Shown: piece by piece, positions 15,198 to 24,134 of the stretch
How the letters are laid out: every line of letters begins with the position of its first letter
Position numbering within the stretch: position 1 is the first letter of the stretch
Assembly (NCBI GenBank): GCA_002403375.1
Contig: DHHQ01000013.1
Location: 311,388-354,186, forward strand
Reading direction: 5' to 3'
From: Thiobacillus denitrificans
Lineage (GTDB): Bacteria; Pseudomonadota; Gammaproteobacteria; Burkholderiales; Thiobacillaceae
Length of the DNA: 42,799 nt
The notes under the pieces: model-generated
Seen by the model: the letters and a program-made list of their open reading frames with translations, nothing else
Told to the model about the DNA's origin: nothing
Databases searched by the model: none
Program-made: the position numbers and the translations under genes

Positions 15198-15506
15198 TGC
15201 CAACGCATCATACCGACTCGGACTATCTCGTTCGCTGACCGTCTGCTTTCGCCTTCTTGCTATATCCCCTTTGGATCGAGAGTGCGCGTTCCCCGGACTG
15301 GAAAGCAGCCGTTCGGCGTGAATTCCCGATCAGCGGCTGCTCAAGGCCACATAGCGGGCCACCTTGGCACAGAACCCACCGGCCGCAAAGGCCGAAAACC
15401 AGCCGGCCAAGGCTTTCCACACGAACGCTCGTATGGAACCGGAACAGTCCCGTGACCCCGCGAAGGCACCGTTCGGGCGCCTTCGTATTTCTTCACCGCT
15501 TCATCG
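15198..15506. other. Gene-free right edge of the accessory patch with a hairpin
   Basis: No supported gene is seen. A perfect stem CGAAGGC (15461-15467) and GCCTTCG (15479-15485) with an 11-base loop lies between the convergent genes ending at 15197 and 15507. It is followed on the plus strand by TATTTCTTC, a weak terminator tail. Composition rises back to the high-GC background across this stretch. Confidence 0.4.
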
Positions 15507-16706
15507 TCACTCCGCCCGCAGCGCCTCCACCGGATTGAGCCGCGCCGCACGCATGGCGGGAACCACGCCCGCGGCCAGGCCGATAAGCACCGACACGAGC
15601 AGCGCGCCAAGCGCGTAATCCCAAGGCGTGTTGACCGGCAGGCCGCTCACCGCGGTCTTCAGCAACCAGGCGGTGCCGGCGCCGATCGCCAGGCCGCCGA
15701 GCCCGCCGAGGGTGGACAGCACGGTCGACTCCATCAGGAACAGGGTGCGGATGCGCGCCCTTGTCGCGCCCAGCGCGGTGAGCAGGCCGATCTCGGCGAC
15801 GCGCTCGGCCACCGCGATGTGCATCAGCGTGACCATGCCGACCGCGCCGACCAGCAGCGAAATGCCGCCGAGCGCGGCGACGGCGAAGGTCAGCACGTCG
15901 AGCACGGTGCCGAGCGTGTCGAGCATCTGCTGCTGCGGGGTGACGGTGAAATCCTCGCGGCCGTGGCGCGCGATCAAAATCCTCTTGATGTCTTCGACCA
16001 CCGCCGGCAGCGGGGCGCCGGGCTTGTAGGCGACGTGGATTTCCATCACCCCCTCGCGGTTGAACACTTCGAGCGCTCGCGCGGTGGGGATGTAGACGGT
16101 GTCGTCGAGGTCGAAGCCCAGCACCTGGCCCTTCGGCGCCATCACGCCGATCACGCGGAAGCGCGTGGCGCCGACCTGCAGGGTGGCGCCGAGGGGATTG
16201 GCGGTGCCGAACAGCTCGCTGCGCACCTTCGACCCCAGCACCGCAAAGGCGCGCGGGTTGCGCGGATCGTCGGCGGGCAGGAACTGGCCGACCGCGACGC
16301 GCATGTTGAACGCGCGCGAGAAGTCCGGCCCCTCGCCGTACACCGTCACGCGCCGGCTGCGGCCGTGGGCGCGGATTTCGGCGTTGCCCATCACCCCGGC
16401 GTTGGTGTACTCGGCGTAGCGCGAGGTCTTGAGCGCCAGCGCGTCCTCGATCGTCAGCAGGCGCGCGCTGCCGATCGCGCCGACCGAAGCGCCGTGGGTG
16501 CTGGTCTTGCCCGGGCTGATGTTGATGATGTTGGTGCCGAACTGGGTGAACTCGGCCAGCACGAAGCGGTGGATGCCGTCGCCGATCGAGGTGAGCAGGA
16601 TCACCGCGGCGATGCCCACCGCGATGCCGGTGGCCGACAGGAAGGTGCGCAGCCGGTGCGCGGTGAGCGCGTGCAGGGCGAAGCGCAGGGTGTCGGCGGC
16701 GCTCAT
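15507..16706 (-). CDS. MacB-like ABC permease, second of a pair
   Basis: A 399-residue inner-membrane protein with an N-terminal helix (about 20-42), a MacB periplasmic core domain (about 45-240) and three C-terminal helices of the FtsX fold (about 270-385). The protein ends in the usual ARLNPVEALRAE. Such permeases do not move the substrate through the membrane but transmit ATP-driven motion to a periplasmic adaptor. The start MSAADTLRF overlaps the previous gene by ATGA, so translation is coupled. It is a diverged copy of the permease at 16703-17905, so the complex is probably a heterodimer. It is the last gene of the operon. Confidence 0.85.
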   Translation of the reverse strand: MSAADTLRFALHALTAHRLRTFLSATGIAVGIAAVILLTSIGDGIHRFVLAEFTQFGTNIINISPGKTSTHGASVGAIGSARLLTIEDALALKTSRYAEYTNAGVMGNAEIRAHGRSRRVTVYGEGPDFSRAFNMRVAVGQFLPADDPRNPRAFAVLGSKVRSELFGTANPLGATLQVGATRFRVIGVMAPKGQVLGFDLDDTVYIPTARALEVFNREGVMEIHVAYKPGAPLPAVVEDIKRILIARHGREDFTVTPQQQMLDTLGTVLDVLTFAVAALGGISLLVGAVGMVTLMHIAVAERVAEIGLLTALGATRARIRTLFLMESTVLSTLGGLGGLAIGAGTAWLLKTAVSGLPVNTPWDYALGALLVSVLIGLAAGVVPAMRAARLNPVEALRAE

Positions 16707-17905
16707 TTTCCGGAGAGGGCAAGCACGGGATCGAGCCGCGCCGCGCGCGCCGCGGGCAGCAGGCTGGCGACGACGCCGGTGAGGAGCGCGGTGGCGACGC
16801 CCGCCACGCTGGCCCACGCCGGCGGATACGCCGGCAACACCGGATAGGCGAGGCGGATCACGAAGGCGCCGGCGTGGCCCAGCGCGAAGCCGAGGGCGCC
16901 GCCGGCCAGCGACAGCCACAGCGCCTCGGCGAAGAACAGGCGGCGGATGTCGGACGCGGGCGCGCCGATCGCCTTCAGCAGGCCGATTTCCGAGGTGCGC
17001 TGCGCCACCGCGACCAGCATCACGTTCATCACCAGGATCCCTGCCACCGCCAGGCTGATCGCGGCGATGCCGGCGACGCCCAGCGTCAGCGCGGTGAGGA
17101 TGCGGTCGAAGGTGTCGAGCACCGCGTCCTGGGTGATGACGGTGACGTCCTCCTCGCCGTCGTGGCGCAGCTTCAGCAGGTGGGTGATGGCGGCCTTGGC
17201 CGGCTCGATGGCGGTGCGGCTCCGCGCCTCGACCAGCAGGCGGAACAGCGACTCGGTGTTGAACAGCTCCTGCGCATAGTCGATCGGGATGATGACGATC
17301 TCGTCGGAGTTGAAGCCCATCGACTCGCCCTGCGGCGCGAGCACGCCCGACACGAGGAAGCGGCTGTCGCCGAGCCGCACGCGCTGGCCGACCGCGCGGC
17401 CGTCGGGAAAGAACTCGCGCGCCAGCACGCTGCCCAGCACGATCTGCGCGCTCTTCTCGGATCCGCGGGCGAGGAAGCTGCCCTGCGACAGCTTCATGTG
17501 GCGGATCGGCAGCAGGTCGGCGGTGCTGCCGAGCACCGTCACCTCGCGCAGGCGACCGGCGGACGTCAGCTCGGCGACGCCGACGTTGAGCGGCGCGTAG
17601 CGGCGGACCTGCGGCAGTTGGCCGACCAGGCGGGCGTCTTCCAGCGTGAGGTCGCGCGGCGTTTCCCCGAGCGAGGCGCCGGGAAAGCCGCCGGCGGTCT
17701 CGGCACGCCCCGGCAGCACGATGACGAGGTTGGTGCCGAGCGAGGAGAACTGTCCGACCACGTAGCGCCGCGCGCCGTCGCCGAGCGCGGTCAGCACCAC
17801 CACCGCCGCCACGCCCAGCGCCATCGCCAGCACGATCAGCAGCGAGCGGGTGCGGTAGCTCGCCACCGTCGAGAGGGAAAGGACCAGCGTGTCGCGCAGG
17901 TTCAT
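16703..17905 (-). CDS. MacB-like ABC permease, first of a pair
   Basis: A 400-residue inner-membrane protein: N-terminal helix (about 20-42), MacB core periplasmic domain (to about 250), three FtsX-type helices (about 275-385). It ends ARLDPVLALSGK. It keeps the coupling sequence RTSEIGLLKAIGA that contacts the ATPase. The start overlaps the ATPase gene by four bases and its stop overlaps the next permease by four bases. Typical MacB fuses ATPase and permease in one chain; here they are separate, as in many Gram-negative and Gram-positive homologues. Substrate is unknown. Confidence 0.87.
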   Translation of the reverse strand: MNLRDTLVLSLSTVASYRTRSLLIVLAMALGVAAVVVLTALGDGARRYVVGQFSSLGTNLVIVLPGRAETAGGFPGASLGETPRDLTLEDARLVGQLPQVRRYAPLNVGVAELTSAGRLREVTVLGSTADLLPIRHMKLSQGSFLARGSEKSAQIVLGSVLAREFFPDGRAVGQRVRLGDSRFLVSGVLAPQGESMGFNSDEIVIIPIDYAQELFNTESLFRLLVEARSRTAIEPAKAAITHLLKLRHDGEEDVTVITQDAVLDTFDRILTALTLGVAGIAAISLAVAGILVMNVMLVAVAQRTSEIGLLKAIGAPASDIRRLFFAEALWLSLAGGALGFALGHAGAFVIRLAYPVLPAYPPAWASVAGVATALLTGVVASLLPAARAARLDPVLALSGK

Positions 17906-18573
17906 GTTTCGTCGCCGACGATCTCGCCGTCGCGCATCGCGATGTGGCGATGCGCGCGTGCGCCGAGCTCGCGGTCGTGGGTGACGACGATCAGCGTGGT
18001 GCCGGCGTGGTGCAGCGCTTCGAGCAGCGCCATGACTTCGGCGCCGATGCGGTGGTCGAGGTTGCCGGTCGGCTCGTCGGCCAAGAGCGCGGTCGGGCGC
18101 AGGATGGTGGCGCGCGCGATCGCCACGCGCTGGCGCTGGCCGCCGGAGAGTTCCGACGGGCGGTGGTGGGCGCGGTCCCGGAGGTCGAAGGCGTCGAGCG
18201 CGGCGTCGACCTGCGCGCTGCGCTCGGCCGGCGCGACGCCTTCGAGGATCAGCGGCAGCTCGATGTTCTGTGCCGCGGTGAGGCGCGGCACCAGGTGGAA
18301 GGACTGGAAAACGAAGCCGATCTTTTCGCGCCGCACGCGTGCCCGCTCGGTTTCGGACAGGCCGGTGACGTCGCTGCCGTCGAGTTCGTAATGTCCACTA
18401 TCCGGGCGGTCGAGCAGGCCGATGACGTTGAGCAGGGTCGACTTGCCGGAGCCCGACGGCCCCATGATCGAGACGTATTCGCCGGACGCGATGTCGAGCG
18501 TGACGCCGTTCAACGCGCGCACTTCCTGGTCGCCCATGCGGAACACGCGGGTGATCGCCGACAGCCGGATCAT
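17902..18573 (-). CDS. MacB/LolD-like ABC ATPase
   Basis: A 223-residue cytoplasmic nucleotide-binding protein with Walker A GPSGSGKST (about 38-46), Q-loop FVFQSF, signature LSGGQRQRVAIARA, Walker B ALLADEP and the switch His in VVTHD. The sequence style (MGDQEVRALNGV, IGLLDRPDSG) is that of the MacB/LolD/FtsE group. It powers the two permeases encoded downstream, with which it overlaps by four bases. About 100 bases with a repeat element separate it from the adaptor gene upstream. Confidence 0.92.
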   Translation of the reverse strand: MIRLSAITRVFRMGDQEVRALNGVTLDIASGEYVSIMGPSGSGKSTLLNVIGLLDRPDSGHYELDGSDVTGLSETERARVRREKIGFVFQSFHLVPRLTAAQNIELPLILEGVAPAERSAQVDAALDAFDLRDRAHHRPSELSGGQRQRVAIARATILRPTALLADEPTGNLDHRIGAEVMALLEALHHAGTTLIVVTHDRELGARAHRHIAMRDGEIVGDET

Positions 18574-18613
18574 GGCGAGGCCTCAGGGCGGATGCCGCAC
18601 ACCGACGCGAGCG

Positions 18614-18655
18614 TCCCCCTCGCCCGCAAGCGGTAGAGGGCCGGGGAGAGGGGGT
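18614..18655. repeat. REP-like palindromic intergenic repeat
   Basis: The segment has a CCCCCTCGCCC left arm and GGGGAGAGGGGG right arm around an inner CCGCAAGCGG stem. This composition is that of short extragenic palindromes common in betaproteobacteria and xanthomonads. It lies between the adaptor and ATPase genes of the exporter and might trim or attenuate their shared transcript. Only one copy is seen in the window. Confidence 0.55.
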
Positions 18656-18676
18656 GAACAGCGCGAGCCGCGGCGA

Positions 18677-19849
18677 TCATGACCCGGGACGGCTCTGCCC
18701 GTCCTGTGCGCGGGCCCTGACCTTCACCCCGGCCTTCACGCTTTCGTCGTCGAAGGACAGCAGCACGCGGTCGCCGGCCTGCAATCCGGCGGTGACTTCG
18801 GTGAACGCCCAGTTGGCCAGCCCTGTCTCGATGCGGCGGGTTTCCAGCCGGTCGTCCCCGCCCAGCGCGAGCACCGTGCCGTCCTGCTGGATCGCCTGGG
18901 TCGGCACGCGCAGCACGTCGTCGCGGCGCTCGATGATCGCCTCGACGTCGGCGCTGTAGCCGACCAGCAGAATCTGTTTGGGCGGGGTGTCGAAGTCGAC
19001 CTCGACGTCGACCGTGCGCGCCTGCTTCTCGACCTCGGTCACGTAGGGCGCGATGCGCCGCACGTGGCCGGGGAAGGTCTGGCCGGGCAGGGCGTCGAGG
19101 GTGATGCGCGCCGGCTGGCCGGTGCGCAAGCGGGGCGCGTCGACCTCGTCCATCGGCGCGCTCACGTAGAGGCAGCTGTCGTCGATCAGGTCGACGGCAG
19201 GCGGGGTCGGGATGCCGGGCGGCGAGGGGGTGGTGACCTCGCCGATCTCGCCGGTGACTTGCGCGACGATGCCGGCGAACGGCGCGGTCAGCGTGGTGCG
19301 CTCGAGCCCGGCCAGCGTCACGCGGATCTGCGCCTGCGCGCGCTTGACGTCGGCGGCGAGCGCGTCGCAGCTGGCCTGGCGCGCACGCGCCTCGGCACGG
19401 GCGTCATCGGCGCGCTGCGGGCTGACGAAATTCTCGGCGGCGAGCTGTTCGGTGCGGTCGGCGTCGCGCTTCGCGTTGGCGGCGAGGATGCAGGCCTCGC
19501 GGCGGCGCTCCTCGCTGGTGGCGAGCTGGCGGGTGGCGAGGTCGCGCTGCGCGGCGAGGTCGCGGTTCCACAGTTCCAGCAGCGGATCGCCGGCCTTGAC
19601 GCGGTCGCCTTCCTTCACCCACCGCTTGACGATCTGCCCCCCGAGCACCGGGGCGAGCTTGGCGCGGCGGCAGGCCTTGACGGTGCCGGCACGGGTGTTG
19701 ACCACGGTCGACTCGACCGGGCCACGCGCGAGGGTGGCGAGCTCGACTTCGGGCGGGGCGGGGCGGGTGAGAAACCAGACGGCGTAGGCCAGGATGGCGA
19801 GGGCCGGCACGACAAGGGCGAGACGCAGCCAGGTTTTCGGTTTGGGCAT
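18677..19849 (-). CDS. MacA/HlyD-like periplasmic adaptor
   Basis: A 390-residue protein with an N-terminal membrane anchor (about 8-27). A first biotinyl-lipoyl half (GGQIVKRWVKEGDRVKAG) is followed by a coiled-coil hairpin (about 95-175, rich in Ala, Arg and Glu) and a second lipoyl half (TLTAPFAGIVAQV). Beta-barrel and membrane-proximal domains reach to the end. It joins the inner-membrane ABC pair to an outer-membrane channel, which is not encoded nearby. It leads the operon of ATPase and two permeases to the left. Several cysteines occur in the body, unusual for a periplasmic adaptor. Confidence 0.85.
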   Translation of the reverse strand: MPKPKTWLRLALVVPALAILAYAVWFLTRPAPPEVELATLARGPVESTVVNTRAGTVKACRRAKLAPVLGGQIVKRWVKEGDRVKAGDPLLELWNRDLAAQRDLATRQLATSEERRREACILAANAKRDADRTEQLAAENFVSPQRADDARAEARARQASCDALAADVKRAQAQIRVTLAGLERTTLTAPFAGIVAQVTGEIGEVTTPSPPGIPTPPAVDLIDDSCLYVSAPMDEVDAPRLRTGQPARITLDALPGQTFPGHVRRIAPYVTEVEKQARTVDVEVDFDTPPKQILLVGYSADVEAIIERRDDVLRVPTQAIQQDGTVLALGGDDRLETRRIETGLANWAFTEVTAGLQAGDRVLLSFDDESVKAGVKVRARAQDGQSRPGS

Positions 19850-19894
19850 GATCAGGCGCAGCGGCAGGGAAGCGGCTCAATGTAACATTCGACC

Positions 19895-21712
19895 ATGCCG
19901 AAAACCATCGTTCCTGCCCGCCTCGAATTCAGGGATGGCGTGCCGTATTCCGCCGCCTACGGCGACATTTATCACTCGGCTGACGGCGGCGCGGGGCAGG
20001 CCCGGCATGTGTTCCTGCAGGGCTGCGGCCTGCCGCAGGCGTGGGCCGGGCGCGAGCGCTTCGTCGTGCTGGAAACCGGCTTCGGCACCGGGCTCAACTT
20101 CCTGACGACCTGGGGGGCGTGGCGCGACGATCCGCAGCGCCCGGCGCGGCTGCACTTCCTGTCGGTCGAGAAGCATCCGTTCCGCGCCGACGACCTCGCG
20201 CGCCTGCACGCGCAGTGGCCGCAGTTCGGCGAGCTGTCCACCGAACTCGTGGAGAACTGGCCGATGCCGACGCCGGGCTTCCACCGCATCGCGCTCGACG
20301 GCGGCCGTGTGCAGCTCACGCTGATGCTGGGCGACGCGGCGGATTGCCTGCCGCAGGTCGAGGCCGCGGTCGACGCCTTCTACCTCGACGGCTTCGCGCC
20401 CGACGTCAACGCCGACCTGTGGCAGCCCGCGCTGTTCGGCGAACTGGCGAGGCTGGCGAAACCCGGCGCGGCGGCCGCGACCTACACGGTGGCGGCGCCG
20501 GTGCGGCAGGGGTTGGCGGCGGCGGGCTTCGCCTGCGAGAAGCGCGCCGGCTACGGCCGCAAGCGGCACTGCCTCAGCGCGCGTTATGAGGGGCCGGGCA
20601 GCGTATCCGAATCCGCACCGCCGCAGCGTGTCGCCGTCATCGGCGCCGGCGTCGCAGGTGCTGCCACGGCGCACGCGCTCGCCGGCCGCGGCGTCGAGGT
20701 CACCGTGCTCGAGCGGGCCGACGCGGTCGCCCAAGGTGCGTCGGGCAACCCGGTCGGCGTGTTCCGCCCGCTGGTGTCGCGCGACGACAACCGCGCCAGC
20801 CGCCTCACGCGCGCCGCCTTCCTCCACGACCTGCGCGCATGGGCGCGGCTTTCCGGCGTCGAGTGGGCGCGCTGCGGCGTGCTGCACCTGGCGAAGGACG
20901 ACGCCGCGGCGGCGAAGCAGCGCCAGGCGCTGGCCGACACCGCGCCGCCGGCCGAATTCGCACGCTGGGTCGAGCTCGACGAGGCGCGCGCGCTGGCGAA
21001 CTGGCCGGTCGAAGCGCCCGGGGTGTTCTATCCGGCCGCGGGCTGGGTGGTGCCGGCGAGCCTGTGCCGCGCCTGGCTCGACCGTCCCGGCGTGCAACTG
21101 CGGACCGGCTGCGCCGTCGCGCGGCTGAACAAGGCATCTGACGGGTGGCAGCTGCTGGACGCGGCCGGTGGTGTGCTCGCCGAGGCCGACGCCGTGGTGC
21201 TGGCGAACGCCCGCGACGCGGCCGGGCTGCTGCCGGCGCAGTCGTGGCCGCTGCACACCGTGCGCGGGCAGGTCACCCGGCTGCCGCCCGGCAGCCTGCC
21301 GGAAATCACCCGGGTGATCGCCCGCGAGGGCTACGTGGCGCCGGGGCTGGAGCGGCCGCTGGTCGGCGCCACCTACGAACACGACGACGACGACACCGCG
21401 CCGCGCGCCGCCAGCGACGCCTCCAACCTGGCGCGGCTCGAGGCGATCCTGCCCGGCGCGGCGGCGCGTTTCGCCGCGGGGCCGGTGGCGGGCCGCGCCT
21501 CGCTGCGTGCGACGCTGCCGGACCGGCTGCCGCTGCTGGGCGCCGTCGACGCGCACCCGGGGCTCTGGGTGGCGGCGGGCTACGCGTCGCGCGGCGTCGT
21601 GTGGGCGGGGCTGCTGGGCGAGGCGCTGGCCGACCGCATGACCGGCCAGCCGCTGCCGCTCGAGGCCGATCTGATGCGGGCGATCGCGCCGGGCCGTTTC
21701 AGCCGCGGGTGA
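19895..21712 (+). CDS. mnmC: MnmC, bifunctional tRNA mnm5s2U34 enzyme
   Basis: A 605-residue cytoplasmic enzyme. The N-terminal domain (to about 235) is a SAM-dependent methyltransferase with VVLETGFGTGLNFL and the FYLDGFAPDVNADLW motif. The C-terminal domain (about 245-605) is an FAD oxidoreductase with GAGVAGAATAHALAGRG. The FAD domain removes the carboxymethyl group from cmnm5U34 and the methyltransferase adds a methyl to give mnm5U, in Glu, Lys and related tRNAs. Full-length domain order is present. ATG 19895 gives the usual N-terminus of the family. It diverges from the exporter adaptor gene with only 45 bases between. Confidence 0.93.
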   Translation: MPKTIVPARLEFRDGVPYSAAYGDIYHSADGGAGQARHVFLQGCGLPQAWAGRERFVVLETGFGTGLNFLTTWGAWRDDPQRPARLHFLSVEKHPFRADDLARLHAQWPQFGELSTELVENWPMPTPGFHRIALDGGRVQLTLMLGDAADCLPQVEAAVDAFYLDGFAPDVNADLWQPALFGELARLAKPGAAAATYTVAAPVRQGLAAAGFACEKRAGYGRKRHCLSARYEGPGSVSESAPPQRVAVIGAGVAGAATAHALAGRGVEVTVLERADAVAQGASGNPVGVFRPLVSRDDNRASRLTRAAFLHDLRAWARLSGVEWARCGVLHLAKDDAAAAKQRQALADTAPPAEFARWVELDEARALANWPVEAPGVFYPAAGWVVPASLCRAWLDRPGVQLRTGCAVARLNKASDGWQLLDAAGGVLAEADAVVLANARDAAGLLPAQSWPLHTVRGQVTRLPPGSLPEITRVIAREGYVAPGLERPLVGATYEHDDDDTAPRAASDASNLARLEAILPGAAARFAAGPVAGRASLRATLPDRLPLLGAVDAHPGLWVAAGYASRGVVWAGLLGEALADRMTGQPLPLEADLMRAIAPGRFSRG

Positions 21713-21824
21713 GCCGTCAGGCCGGCGCCGCCGGCCTGCGCTGGCCTGGAGCGGCGAAAGGGGCGGGTCACACTTCAGAAACATTCGTTCATTAGCATGT
21801 GCCGAAATAACAAAAGCACGAAAA

Positions 21825-23102
21825 ATGAACAACATTTCCGAACTGTGCGTCGCCGTCGAGCCCCTGCAGCCGCATTACCGGGTGCTGGACGTCGGCGACA
21901 TCTTCCTCGACCCGCGCTACGACCGCTTCCTTTCGCTGCCGGTGGTGGCGGACGGCCGGCCGGTCGGCACCATCAGCCGCAGCCACGTGCAGCAGGTCTT
22001 CATGTCGCGCTTCGGGCGCGAGCTGCAGGGCAGCAAGTCGATCGAGCACTTCATGAACCCGGCGCCGCTCGTCGTCGGGCTCGAGCACTCGATGGCGGAG
22101 GCGAGCCAGTACGTCACGCGCAACATCACCTTCCCCATCACCGAGGACTTCATCGTCACCGCCGGCGGCGGCTATCACGGCATGGGTTCGGTGATCGACC
22201 TGATCCGCGGCCTCGAGCAGCAGCTCGTCGCCCAGAACCAGTCGCTGGCGCAGGCCTACGCGAAGCTCAAGGACTCGCAGGCGCAGCTGGTGCAGTCGGA
22301 GAAGATGGCGTCGCTGGGCCAGATGGTCGCCGGCGTCGCGCACGAGATCAACACGCCGCTCGGCTACGTGCAGAACAACCTTGAGATGGCGCGCGACGCG
22401 TACGGCAGGCTCGCCGCACTCAACGGGGCCTACGACACGCTGTTCGCGATGATGCTGTCGCCCGGCGCCAGCGAGGCGGAGATCGGCGAGCACTACGCCG
22501 GCCTGCAGCAGATGCGCGACGAATTCACCGACGTCTACCCGCGCGAGAGCATGGACAGCCTGTTTGCCGACAGCCTGTATGGCCTGCAGCAGATTTCCGA
22601 GATCGTCGTCAACCTGAAGAACTTCAGCCGCCTCGACTAGGCCGCGGTCGACAACGTCGACGTCAACGAGTGCGTCATCAGCGCGCTGACGATCGGCAAG
22701 AACGTGATCAAGCACAAGGCGGAAGTCGTCCGCGACTTCGGCAAGCTGCCGAAGGTGAGCTGCTCGCCCTCGCAGATCAACCAGGTCTTCCTCAATCTGG
22801 TGACCAACGCCGCGCAGGCGATCGAAGGCCACGGCAAGATCCTGATCAGGACGCTGGCCGACGACCAGTACGTTCACGTCGTGGTGCGCGACACCGGCCG
22901 CGGCATCCCGCAGGAGAACCTCGCCAGGATTTTCGATCCCTTCTTCACCACCAAGCCGATCGGCGAGGGGACCGGCCTGGGGCTGTCGATCGTGTTCGGC
23001 ATCGTCAAGGACCATGGCGGCCAGATCCAGGTGAAGTCGGAAGTGGGCAAGGGCACGGCGTTCTGCGTCAGCCTGCCGATCCAGAAGCGCGTCTTGAACT
23101 GA
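21825..23102 (+). pseudogene. CBS-domain sensor histidine kinase interrupted by an in-frame amber codon
   Basis: One reading frame of 426 codons encodes a whole kinase, but codon 272 is TAG (22638-22640). Before it lie a CBS-like domain pair (about 20-130, LSLPVV, GTISRSHV), a coiled linker and the phosphoacceptor H-box AGVAHEINTP (His173), reaching NFSRLD. After the stop the same frame continues with AAVDNVDV, then the N-box FLNLVTNAAQAI, G1 DTGRGIP, F-box FDPFFTT and G2 GTGLGLSI. Homologous kinases read straight through this joint, so a GAG or CAG to TAG change is likely. As written, the product lacks its ATP-binding domain. GTG 22704 could restart the second part. The response regulator gene begins 11 bases downstream and looks intact. 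Confidence 0.8.
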
Positions 23103-23112
23103 GGAGCCACCC

Positions 23113-24039
23113 ATGCAGCAAACGACCGAAAAGCCGACCCTGCTGTTCGTCGACGACGAGGAGCGCATCCTGCGCTCGCTGCGCATGCTGTTCGCCGCCA
23201 ACTATCGCGTGCTGGTGACCACCGACGGCCGCGAGGCGCTGGAAATCCTCAGGCGCGAGAAGGTGCACGCCCTGATCAGCGACCAGCGCATGCCGGTGAT
23301 GGCCGGCGTCGACCTGCTGCGCCAGGCCCGCGAGATCGCGCCGAACACCATGCGCCTGCTGCTCACCGGCTATTCGGACATCGAGGCGGTGATCGGCTCG
23401 ATCAACGACGGCGAGGTGTTCCGCTACATCAACAAGCCGTGGAATTCCGACGACATCCGCAGCATCGTCGGCGAGGCCGCCGGCATCGCCATGAGCCTCG
23501 AGCAGCCGGCCGGCCCCACCCCGGCGGAGCCGCCGGCCGCCGCCACCCAGACGCTGCTGCTGATCGACGACTGCCGGGAAACCGCGCTGGAACTCAAGAC
23601 GCTGATCGAGGAGAGCTTTCCCGGCACCTTCGCGCTCGAGTGGGCCACCAGCCTGGGCGAGGCCATGTCCATCCTCGAGCGGGAGAACGTGTCGATCGTG
23701 GTGTCCGAGATCCAGGTCGGCGACGACGACATGACGCCCTTCCTCAAGACGCTCAAGCGCTTCAAGCCGCACGTCGTCACCATCGTCCTGACCTCGTTCA
23801 AGGACTCGGCGCTGCTGGTCGGGCTGATCAACCAGGGACAGGTGCACCGCTTCCTGCCCAAGCCGATGCGCCGTGTCATGACGGTGCGCGGCATCCAGTC
23901 CGGGATCGACCGCTCCCGGGAGATGAAGCGCCGGCCGGAGATCGCGCGCCGCCACAAGGTCGAGGCGCCGTCCCGGGAACTGGAGCCCGGACTCATCAGC
24001 CGCATCCGCGGCCTGTTCGCCCGCGCCGAGAGCCGCTGA
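23113..24039 (+). CDS. Response regulator with two receiver domains
   Basis: A 308-residue cytoplasmic protein. The first receiver (about 8-125) has LFVDDEE, the phosphoacceptor Asp57 in ISDQRMP, LLTGYSD and the Lys of NKPW, so it should accept phosphate. This domain type often sits in RpfG-like regulators. The second receiver (about 145-265) keeps LLLIDD, VLTSF and PKP, but has Glu199 (VVSEIQV) where the Asp should be. It is thus probably locked or non-phosphorylatable. No DNA-binding, HD-GYP or GGDEF output is present; a basic tail ends the protein. GGAG precedes the ATG. It lies 11 bases after the interrupted kinase, its probable partner. Confidence 0.87.
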   Translation: MQQTTEKPTLLFVDDEERILRSLRMLFAANYRVLVTTDGREALEILRREKVHALISDQRMPVMAGVDLLRQAREIAPNTMRLLLTGYSDIEAVIGSINDGEVFRYINKPWNSDDIRSIVGEAAGIAMSLEQPAGPTPAEPPAAATQTLLLIDDCRETALELKTLIEESFPGTFALEWATSLGEAMSILERENVSIVVSEIQVGDDDMTPFLKTLKRFKPHVVTIVLTSFKDSALLVGLINQGQVHRFLPKPMRRVMTVRGIQSGIDRSREMKRRPEIARRHKVEAPSRELEPGLISRIRGLFARAESR

Positions 24040-24062
24040 GGCGGCTGCCGGAGACGCCCCGC

Positions 24063-24083
24063 CGCCCCGGAACGACCGGGGCG
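24063..24083 (+). terminator. GC-rich hairpin after the response regulator gene
   Basis: CGCCCCGG (24063-24070), loop AACGA, CCGGGGCG (24076-24083). It lies 24 bases past the stop at 24039. No T run follows, so termination is uncertain; it may only stabilise the 3' end. Confidence 0.4.
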
Positions 24084-24134
24084 CAACCCGTGTCTATGCC
24101 AGGTACTAGACTGCTTAGAGAGGGAGCGTTTCCT

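Noticed and set aside
22704..23102. A stand-alone ATPase-domain protein from GTG 22704
   Set aside because: Same frame as the preceding kinase half and no ribosome site; better explained as the tail of an interrupted kinase, though restart cannot be excluded.
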